From Hofstenia miamia (taxonomy: Eukaryota > Xenacoelomorpha > Acoela), in assembly GCA_004352715.1 (NCBI GenBank), contig SCFE01000054.1, positions 584,829-648,828 of the forward strand: a stretch of 64,000 nt of DNA, read 5' to 3'. The notes below the pieces were generated by a model, which ran no database searches, was not told the DNA's origin, and saw nothing but the letters and a program-made list of their open reading frames with translations. This document shows positions 23,001 to 35,000 of this stretch, piece after piece (positions within the stretch are counted from its first letter, which is position 1; each line of letters starts with the position of its first letter). The translations under genes were made by a program, and so were the position numbers.

Positions 23001-26000
23001 TTTGGGATTCCATCAATTCGGGAATGGAAAAATTCCCTGTATCGCCTCATTTTTTATGCATTGATGAAATGATAATTCCCTTTTCAGGAGAATTGCAGCA
23101 CAAAGTTGTAATTAAGAACAAGCCTCATCCAGTTGGACTCAATGTGCCTTCCCGACCCCAGTGGGACAATGCATAAGATGGTGCTTTATGTTGGTTCACG
23201 AGCTTTTGTAGATGAATATGCGAACATGAGAAAAGGGGAGTCTGCTGTTAATACTTTAACCCTGAATGTGCCGGAAAGTGTGTCAATCTACATCTACAGA
23301 TTTTTTACATGTATAAAACTTGCTAATTCTTTATTGAATTCTGGACGGCGAATTAGTGGGCCCCTTGCAAAAAACCGAATTCCTAAAGCTCTGTAGAACA
23401 AAATTCCTCCTGCATCGACACTACAAGGGGAGTCCACAGTTTTTGTTCGGCAGGACAGCAAAATAGCGTGACCGCTTGGAAAGATAGAAAAATGGTTCTT
23501 CTTCTAAGCACGGCTGAAGCTAAATATCCCATTCAAAATTGTAAGCACTGGGTTAAGGGTAAGAACACCAAACAAACATTACCACAACCCATTGCTGTAT
23601 CAAATTACAACAAACGAGAAAGCAACTGTCGCGCTAAGTACCGATGTACTATTTGCGAGAAAAGTAATTTGGATCACTGTTTATTATTTTTGTATGATGT
23701 GACAGCATTTAAATATTTTTCCAAAGAAGGATTATTTTTTAAACATATGGGTCAGATATACTATTTTAGTCCTAGTTGTCCTCTCTAAAGGACAGCCAGA
23801 ACCCCAATGAGAAAAATAATTGTACATATACACTTTTTAGATTTCGCATACCGGGGTGTTAAAGGTTGTAAGCATGACTGAAACAGTTTAAAAAACGTAT
23901 TTTTGAGAAAAAGTCTGGATCAAAAATAATTCAAAATGTGTAAACTTTTGTGTTTCGTTTCAAGGTAATCATAAAAAATAAATGGAACAATGTTCCATGC
24001 ATATATTATATTATTATTAATGGAATAACTGTGGAAATAAGTTTTCTTCTTGCTGTATCCACTGAAATTGGCTTGGTTTATGATACCCATTTAAAAAGGT
24101 TCGCGGATGTTTTATACGATTATATACATGATTTCATTCTTAAGAGTAAACTTATATTCAAATCAATTAGCTCCTATGCGCTGCATTCATAGATATATTT
24201 ACCTTTAAATGATTCTCGTGTGAATTTTAAACCAAGCTCAGATGGGAATCCACTAAAACCACAACTTTCAACAACGAAGACGCCTTTTTTCATTGCTTCG
24301 TTGTGATATTTAAATTCTATTGCCTCCGAAAACTAGATAATGTTAGTGAATTGCATTTATCAATTAAAATTTACTTCTGGTTCACCACATACATCGATAT
24401 AATGACATCCCTCGTTTATGCAAGCTTTGACTACAGGTTCTCCATGAAATCTGTACTAAAATTGATTAACTGAGGAAAAGATTTAAACAATATCTGGAAT
24501 TGAATCTATCTAAGCATTAAGATATTTTTTTGCAAATGTTTTTATGAATATTAAGAAAAGTATTCCACATCTCGATATTAAGGAAGATCAAATTATTCGT
24601 AAATGCCCAAATTTACTTGATTATATTAAACAATACTGAGTTTTAGGCTTGGATTTTGGAAACATGACGCGAAATAGCACAATAGATTTAGACATAAATT
24701 TGCGACCCAAACTGACCCGGTCTGGCCTGAATCCGACAGGTCACGGTTAAATTAATGCTATTTCAGTCAATATTCTTAGGATCTTTGCCAAAAAATACCA
24801 TAATTTTTTGCATACCAAAGTTGAGCTTTTGTTGAATAAATGATACTAATGTAAAACTTTAAAATTTAAATGGAATTTTTAACCATATTGTTTGAAAATT
24901 ATATAGCATACATTGCATTTGGATTAGCTTGCGTACATTGTTGCATAATCATCCGTTTTTTTAAATTTGGGCCCATTTTTATCAAACCAGATCCAACCCA
25001 TGTCCATCTCTGAGTGAAACATAACACTGCAAAAATAAACAACTTAAGTCCATTGATTGATTAAGAATATTTTCAAGCCAATATGTCAATTTTGGAAGAC
25101 TAAATAGTTGTTTCAACTGAAATTCTTTTGTTTTCTACTGAACACTAGGCTGTTCTAGATTGCAAAATCCCCAAACAAATATGACCTATAAGCTAAATTC
25201 AGAATTAATATGAAAAATGTGTCTCTTACAAAATTTGGCACGGCACTGCCAACTTGTATATATTTCTACCATTCCTTGAAACTTTCTTGATTTATTTAGC
25301 TTTTCAATTAAATTTTTTTAATAGACAACAATTTTTGTTTTAGGCAGAAAACCAAACAGATGTAATTATTTCATATTTCAAAGAAGCTTCCAAGTCCGCT
25401 AAGCAATTCTGTGTTTCAATTATTTTATTGATTTTAAAAGTATGGGAAAGTATTACAAACTTCTGCTCTTGGAATACCACACGACGTCAAACAATGTCGT
25501 TATTTGAAACATTAAACGCTACTAGAACGAAATAGGAAATATAATTATTAACGAAACAGAACGATTTCCATTTGTACACTAAAATTTGGAGGCACTTTAT
25601 GGTAGTAAATTGTTAGGAATAAATACTTTCCAATGTTTGAACAATTACGCCAAATAAATCGAGAATAAACCGACAAAAATACTGATGAACTACACATTAC
25701 GGAATTACGACGTCACACTGATGGTGTAACGATAGGCTTGTTCTATCCCAGTAAATACAGAACTGTCGTAACGACGTCGTTGAACGACATAATTACGACA
25801 CTAAAACGACATTACAAAATAATGTCTTTTCGCAATTAAACGACAAATTATCAATATAAATGTAGTTTTTAAGGAATTTATCTTCAAATTGTCATAATAC
25901 TAAAATTATTGCTATTTTTAAATATTTAATGCTAGATGGCATTATACACCGCCACTAATCCGCACTATAAACGCTACTCAAACAATTTAAGAGCCTATTA

Positions 26001-29000
26001 AACGCCAAGACACCACAAAAACGACGTCGTTATGAAAGAGCTGTGTTTGCTGGGATCTGGAACAGTGATTTTGTCTCCTTCAAAATCAATACATGTTTAA
26101 CACAGCTACAACATTCCCCAGTTTCATATCAACATAGATCAGATTGAAGAATTAGTACAATGTGTTTCCACATATTTTGGCAGATTCTGTATGGTAATAC
26201 CAATTTGAATATAGAGATGAGCTTTCTTGTGCAATTATTATCTACGGCCATCAAAGATTTGCCTCATTAATTCAAAGAGACCATTATTCATTGAGCAAAG
26301 TTTTGCTTGATGAATTCTCATAATTTAATATCAAAGTCTAGCTTTATCAATTCTTGTATACTGTTACTCATTGATGCTAGACACAACAACGATTGGCGTG
26401 GATTCGTTTCTTATTTTAACATATCATGTGATCGCAATTATTATCTTAATAGGTTGTTATAAAATGAAAAGGTGAATTTATAAATGTCTCTTTTTAAAAA
26501 TTGTATTTTTCATAGTTGTACAGAATTTCTCTATTAACTTCCACTATTGCTGCCAACTACAAAATCTAGTTGCCATGAAATAGCCAAAATAAATGCAATC
26601 ACAAGTGAAATTTATTTGCTGTTCGCTTATGGAATCATTTTCCAAGTGAAATTTCAAACTACTAAGCAAGTATGTTTGGAAGTTTTTTTAAATATCACAT
26701 CCCAAATTTCATGCAAAAATGAGTTTTATATTAATAGAATAACCACCCTTAAAGGAATTACAAATACCTAAAATGTATATGATTTTCACTTTCAAAGATA
26801 GATTCTTAAATGAAAGCCTTATGAAGAAATAAACATCTTGCATTTTACCTGAACTATCAACACTAGAAACGCGATGATTGGTCAAAATGACCTTTAAGTA
26901 ATATTTGAATGCTTCATTATTCATTCAGGAAAAACGCTAGAAGGTATATATACTTCCAATTATGTTGATAATCTCATTGAATTTGCTATTAGTAGAAATT
27001 TTGTTTCTAATCAATAATTTTGGCATTTGAAACATCAGACGTAGATATATTTTCAAGAAGTGCTCGTTGTTCTAGTGTTAAGTTGTTATTTGATTATACG
27101 CTTTCCAAACGGTTTTCGAAAAGCATTGCTTGTCCTAATGTGAACTGTACATTGAAAAACATATTTCTGATATTCCTCAAGTCGTATATTACCCTTTTGA
27201 AATTTTTCTAAGCTATTCAAAGCAATGTTGATACAGAAAGAGATTAATCCAAAATTACTCAATAATGATATCTTTGAAAGTATGTGGAATGACAAATGAA
27301 ATAAAATCCTATAGGATCACGTCATCAATGAAATCAATGTATTCTTAACGCGGATGCAACATTCCGCAGCTATAGATCAGACTTGTCATTGAGCCGAGCT
27401 TCTAACTAGCCGAGCCGAGCTTGAGCACAGTATTTGCTATACAACGAGCCTATTTTAGTCAAAGCAAGTTTATAGTTCTGCTTGTTAATTTAATTATGGA
27501 GATTTTTTTTACTTTTTGCAGTCAGTATGCCTTTCCTCTAATCTTATTTAAGAAATGTTTATTAAATAATAGGAAGAGCTATGTAAAAAATTCTTTGAGC
27601 ACAATATTTTTAAAAAATACCGAGCTAAAACGAGCCTCATTCAAAGATTTTATGTGGCGAGCCGAGCCGAACTTACACAAAATTTAAACGAGCCGAGCCG
27701 AGCTTCCAAATGTTGGCTCGTTGACAAGTCTGCTCGAGATCAATGTGGATCAAATGAAAGAAGGAACTACGCACATTCGTAAAATTTTCTGCACCACCAT
27801 GTGATAAAGATAATTTCCTTATAGAATAAAGTTTGTCTGATTCATTCTTGCAAAGCGCCATCAAAGTTTTGCCTCATTAATTTTTATATACCATAATTAA
27901 CTGTTGCCAATATTCATTAGACTTAAGTGCTGTATATAGCAACGATTGCCGAAAGACGACACATGGGGGCTTTGTTAATAATCTTTTTTGAAAATGAATC
28001 TTTTATGAGGTTCTATTTATTTTTTCACTTTATAAAATATTTTTTGTGAAATGTGAAAATTTCTAAGACACTAAAATTTTGGAGATTTCCTTAAGTTGTA
28101 AAGAGTTCCTCATTTTTGTGATTGTAAGCATGTACGAAGAGTGCATTTGTTAGAGATGCATTATCTTTTCACAGTGCTACGTATGTCTATGGCTTTAAAT
28201 AGGCTAGAGGCATGTATGAGGTCATCAAAGTAAATTAACTTTGTTAACAATGCTATTTTATTAATTCTAAACATACATGTATATTAAAAGTAAATATTTG
28301 GACAAAATTTACATCCTTTTCAGATGTCAAAATTTAAATGTAATTGGGAGTCTACAACTATGTTAATGTTTCAATAATTAATTATGCTTGTCAATATTTT
28401 ATCATATTTAAATATTAAAAGTTTCAAACAATTGTTTTTGAATGCAAAACAGTGAAGTTTCTTTCAGAAATATTTGACGTTTTTTAATTTTGAAAAGAAA
28501 ATACTTTCTAAGCACTATGAATTAATTAAATCAGGAGTAGATAGGAGTCGACTGANTTTTTTTACTTTTTGCAGTCAGTATGCCTTTCCTCTAATCTTAT
28601 TTAAGAAATGTTTATTAAATAATAGGAAGAGCTATGTAAAAAATTCTTTGAGCACAATATTTTTAAAAAATACCGAGCTAAAACGAGCCTCATTCAAAGA
28701 TTTTATGTGGCGAGCCGAGCCGAACTTACACAAAATTTAAACGAGCCGAGCCGAGCTTCCAAATGTTGGCTCGTTGACAAGTCTGCTCTAGATCAATGTG
28801 GATCAAATGAAAGAAGGAACTACGCACATTCGTAAAATTTTCTGCACCACCATGTGATAAAGATAATTTCCTTATAGAATAAAGTTTGTCTGATTCATTC
28901 TTGCAAAATCAAAGTTTTGCCTCATTAATTTTTATATACCATAATTAACTGTTGCCAAGGCTGTATTCATTAGACTTAAGTGCTGTATATAGCAACGATT

Positions 29001-32000
29001 GCCGAAAGACGACACATGGGGGCTTTGTTAATAATCTTTTTTGAAAATGAATCTTTTATGAGGTTCTATTTATTTTTTCACTTTATAAAATATTTTTTGT
29101 GAAATGTGAAAATTTCTAAGACACTAAAATTTTGGAGATTTCCTTAAGTTGTAAAGAGTTCCTCATTTTTGTGATTGTAAGCATGTACGAAGAGTGCATT
29201 TGTTAGAGATGCATTATCTTTTCACAGTGCTACGTATGTCTATGGCTTTAAATAGGCTAGAGGCATGTATGAGGTCATCAAAGTAAATTAACTTTGTTAA
29301 CAATGCTATTTTATTAATTCTAAACATACATGTATATTAAAAGTAAATATTTGGACAAAATTTACATCCTTTTCAGATGTCAAAATTTAAATGTAATTGG
29401 GAGTCTACAACTATGTTAATGTTTCAATAATTAATTATGCTTGTCAATATTTTATCATATTTAAATATTAAAAGTTTCAAACAATTGTTTTTGAATGCAA
29501 AACAGTGAAGTTTCTTTCAGAAATATTTGACGTTTTTTAATTTTGAAAAGAAAATACTTTCTAAGCACTATGAATTAATTAAATCAGGAGTAGATAGGAG
29601 TCGACTGAAAATTCTTAACCTTCAACTCTTCCAAAATGGATCACTTGTAGTTATTGATTGACTACATGCTAATAGCTTATTACACAACATGACGTTTTTA
29701 TACATAAATGCACAAAGTTTGATTTCATTAGATACAAGAATTAAATTATTGAATCAGGCAATTAGTTTCCATCCTTCAATTATCTGCAGAAACCTTTCAC
29801 GGTTCAATATTCCCTGACTCTCCATTTTCGATTGCATCAGAAGGAATGAAATCATCCTTTTATAAACATGGTGGTTGCATTATCCTTGTTAAAGATGATA
29901 TAATTCTTCCCCAATTGAAAGTCAACAATAAAGTAAATTTGGTATGTATAACTATTATTGAATTAAACCCGGCTTTTATTCTTATTATCTATATCTACAT
30001 TCCTCCACATTCAAGCAATTATCACCTTCCATGCCAACAAGTTTGTTCATATATTTCATTTTGATTAGAGTCATATCGCGCTTATATAAGGTCCTTAAAC
30101 AGTACAATTATAGAAGATAAAAAATGCATTATTGGTTACTTCAACTTTAGAAATCTTGATTTAGAAACTGGAATGTCTAGTAATGATTATGAGCAAGAAA
30201 TTATGCATCTACTACAAAATCAGAAGCTTTATCAAAGAGTTTCTTTTCCTACTCGCAAGAATGGTAATAGAATGGTAAAATACTCTCGTTCTTGTTTTCA
30301 TAAATGACGATTGCTTTGAAACAAAATTACACTTACTCCTGTGTCTGACAGTTTGTCTGCTCATAGAATAATTATCATTGACTTCAATTTTAGTCTTTTT
30401 ACAGATCCTTTCAACAGTGGCGTACGCAGGGGGGGACAAGGTGGAATGTCCCCCCGTCAGGTTTCCAAATTTGATTTTGAATGTATAAAATCAAAAAAAA
30501 AATTCGTAAAAAATTGAAAAATTTAAAATCTAGGATGGTGAAATGCATTTTTAGGGTCTATTTTCTCAATATTTTCAATGATGTCCTCCCCGTCAGAAAT
30601 TCCTGCGTACGCCTTTGCCTTTCAAACTTGATAATTTTAATAATACTTCCTCATACTCTTTTTCTCAGACATATGTAAACGAATTTAAACTAAGCTGAAC
30701 CTCTTCGCTTTTTTAATTTAATCACCCTCTTGAAAATTCATCTTATATTGATGTATGGTACAATGATTTATTTGATATTATTAATGCTCACGTTCAAGAA
30801 AAAGGACTAATCGACGTCATCTACACCAATATTTTAGTCCACACAATGTTGATCTATTAAATAAATTTGAATCGCTTAAACGAAAATTTATGAAGCTAAC
30901 TTCATCAAAAATACCAATTCATTTAGTTCGACGACAACTATCCGAATCTATCAAGCTTGATGCGACATTATTTGCTGAAAATTTCGCATTAATAACTGCT
31001 ACAAGCTTCTTCGTTCACTAAAGTCATATCCTCTTCCTTCACGAATCTATTGGAATTCTCATGTTTCGAGTAATCGATTAGAAATAAGTTCTATGTTTAA
31101 TTGTTATTTTGCTTCAGTATATCAACATGAATCTGATCTAACTCCATTCGATGATGTTCAAATTATTTAATGTAAAGATGTGTCTTTTACGGAAGACGAC
31201 ATTTCTGTCTCCTTAGTAACTGCACTTCATCAGGGTGTGGTTTAGATTGTTTACCTAGCTCATGTTTGAGGGAATATGCTAAAGAAATATCTTCCATGTT
31301 TTTCAAATTTTTTCAAATCTTTATGGAAGCTTGCTTTATTTCAAATGATCCGGAAAGCCGCAAAAAATATTCCTTTGTTTAAATCAGGCAATAGGCGTTT
31401 TGAAAAATCAATATTTAAGGAACTTTTTTTACTGTAGTGCACCCTTTACTATCAAAGCATCAATATGGATTTATAGAGAAATGATAAACTGTCTTACAAC
31501 TTTTGAATTATTAGATGAAGTTTATCATTATCATGACATAAACTGTCATTTGCTTTGCTTTTATCTTGACTTTTGCAAAGCATTTGATAAAGTATCACAT
31601 TGATTATTAATTAATAAACTTAAAGATATATTTGGTATTTTTTATTAGCACTTATCACGAAGATCTCAATGTGCCATCATAGGTGATGTTATATGAAATG
31701 CATTTCCGGTGTTTAGTGGAATTCCTCAAGGATCTTGCTTAGAACCACTCTTATTTCTTTGCTTTATAAATGACCTTCCATCTGTATAAAAAAAGTTCAT
31801 TTCCATATTTATTTCCTAATGACTTTAAACTACTTATCTCGATGATTTATCCACCGTTTGGAAATGATTTATTATTTATCTAAGACTGGACTTTGAATAA
31901 AAACATGTTTTTTAATTTAGAAAAGTCTATCCTAATACAATTTATGTTATACAAGTGTCGTCTTTTATTGTTCAGTGGAAAAACGTTGTATCTTACAAAT

Positions 32001-35000
32001 GAGGCTCGTGATCTTGGTGTCTATATTACATCTAAATTGTCATGGTCTCACGATATTGATAAAAAATCTCCAAATATCTTATCAGAAGATCTCTTCAATT
32101 TAGCACCTCAAAAATGCTAAATTTAGGTTATATAAATCAATGGTTCTTTCTATTTGAATTTACGCTTCACCTTGATGACATGCGAATTTAAACGATGTGC
32201 TCGATCATTTTCAATATATGTGTACAAAGTAGATAACTACTGGCATTTCATATAAAAATCGTCTTTTAAAGTTGAAAATTCTCCAAATTTCTCTGCAGGT
32301 CCAAGTAAATGATTTCTTATTTATGAATACATTTGTAACTGACAAATATGACACAAATATTTTCAAATTCCCTCAATTATAAGAACATGTGTCTCAAGAT
32401 CTAATTTTAGGTAATTTCAAGTTAAGAAAACTTGTCACTTGTCAACGAAAAACAGAATTATATTATTTTAATCATTTATGTCCTTTGTTTAATTTTCTTC
32501 AAAGAACAGCTAACATTAATATATTTTATGGCATTTTGATTTTTAAGTCGATGCTGTTTGAATATGTCTTTGAACATCTCAACCTTAAATTTAATGAAGA
32601 CTATCAATGTTCAAAATTTTTCGTTTTTTTCGCTCTACATTTATCTAAAATTTAAATTGCGTTTTTAAGTTTAAATTTGTAGTGCCAGTATTATTGTAAT
32701 AATCATTTTACTATTATTGTTATTATTATTTTTAATGAATTTTTCTCAAGCAAGGAATAACTTGAGTTATATTCTAGACAAGTTGAGTGACTTGGGTGGG
32801 ATGGTTCAACAAGTGACTGATTTAAGAGAAGCTATTGTTGACTTCTCTCTACCTTAAGATCTGCTTATCTATGAAACTTTGTCTAATTAGAGCAATATTC
32901 AAAACAAGGCAATTCTCTTACAAAAATGTTTGCGTGAGTTCACAGGTATTGATGAATACAATAAATATAATCAATTTGTTATTACAAAAGCGACATGATG
33001 GTTTTCATTTTCTTAAAGAAAATGAGACACAATTCCTGGGTTCGTCAAAACTCTCTAAAATCATTTTTAGGGCATCTTGGAACGACCCTACGTGAATTCG
33101 ATTTTTTATCAATAGCCTTGAACTTAATTGAGAAAAGGTCGCAATAGTCTCCTTACTTTATCAATGACTTAGAATTTATTAAAGGTTGCTTTAGAGTTTT
33201 TCTTGAATTTGTAAATGAACATTTATTCAAATTTTCTGTTTCACTTTTCACTGATTTTTGGTGCAGTTTCCAGCAAGATGGAGCAACGGCTGACACTGCC
33301 CATGCAACTAGGCCTATGCGATTCTTAAAAGATGGGTTTGATGAATGTGTAATTTCAAAGGATACTTGGCCGCCTCGTTGGCCTGACCTGACCCCTCCAG
33401 ATTTTTATGTTTGGGGGGGCAGCTACATGTAAAGGTTGTTTTTATAAAGACAGCCCTACAACAATCGATCAACTCAAAGAAGCTATATGTGATTTCATTA
33501 CTTCGATAACACATGAAACTTTTCAAAAGGTCTTTCTGAACAAGATTCGAAGAGTCTTACCAATCATGACCGTCATTTTCAACATTTATTGTAAATCATT
33601 TAAAGAAATTGTTTGAACAATTTGGACTTTTTTTCAAAAAACTCACTGCGGAGAGACTTTCCGAACGCACTGTATAATATATATATATATATAAATGTTT
33701 TGCATTAAAAATATATTTATGAAAATCAGCTAGTATTTAACAACGCTTAGCATAAATGATTTGTAGCGATTGTATGCAGGTATTATTATCAAATAAAACA
33801 AAGTATATTTTCAGAACATAATTTAAAAGATAAAGAACATTTTCTGCACTGGATTACCATTATTTTATAAATTATGCTGACATTAAATTGCGACTAATTT
33901 ATATTGATTTTCAACTAAACACTATTTCATTAAGGGCAACCAAGAGAGAGTTATCGTAATTTCAACTTCGCAATGCTAGCAGCTACCTGAAGATAATTGC
34001 TGATGCAAAACAAAACCTTCATCTCACGAACCCATTCAAATTGGGGTTGCTAAAAACTTTACTATTTATTCTCTATATTTAATTAAGTTTTATCTTGGGT
34101 CTAGTTATTCCCATTAATTTCAATAATTCCTGCACGAAACAGGTCATCTTAGCATCAAAAAATAATAAAGGCTATTGTAGCATAATCACGTCAATTAAAA
34201 CTTGTTTGTAAAATTAGTGGTCATTTTGAGAGGTTTTCGGTGCTATTTTGTTGTTTTAATCGTGTGATTAATGTTAATTCTGATTGGTTGCTAGCTGTCG
34301 AGTCATCCATTTGTGCGTGCTTGTAATAATTTGAATTGTTATTAGATGCTTGATCGTCTGCTTAGCACTCTTTGTTCGCAGTATATATTTATCAGCATTG
34401 TAACTGTTAATAAATCTGATACTGTCAGAAGATCTAAATTGACTTTTAATTGCCCATTGCATAGTCGTATTATTTTTACTTACAGATTTCCCCAACCGCT
34501 GATTCAACTAACCTTTTAGATATAACGAATCTTCTCAAATAGGGCTTTACTTTACTGGTTATATTTGTACATATTTCTATCTTTGCTTTTTTATTGATGA
34601 TTATTATGTGTAACTAAATATAGGGCATCACTTCGGGTACAGCAGTGCAACTGGTCACCGTAACTGAAGACCAATAACCCAGTGATGTTACAATAATAAT
34701 TTATTGCAGAATAATTGCAATAATTCACTTCGGACACCCAAAATATTGCAATAATTTAGTTTTTGCTTTTCCCATATTGCAATAATTTATTTCAGGTCTG
34801 CAATAACTGTTGCAATAATTGGCCGGTCTGTTCTACAGCAGTGCGGTGGTAGATTAGGACGCCAATTGATGATGCCTAGGCTTTTATCGCGACAATTAGC
34901 TAGCCAACCAATCAGAGAGCCCTGTTTTGCACACCTCGGCGAGAAACCGACTAACTCCGATGAACATTGAAGCAATCATATTCTTGAAATTCTACGAAAA

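Noticed and set aside
24700-25015. Complete hAT MITE
   Set aside because: Only one plausible end (near 25012) was seen; no partner end or duplication on the left.
28474-28740. 88-codon open frame, apparently duplicated at 27421-27687
   Set aside because: Both lie in the GAGCC-rich hAT MITE and its assembly duplicate; the repeated open frame reflects the duplication, not a conserved protein.
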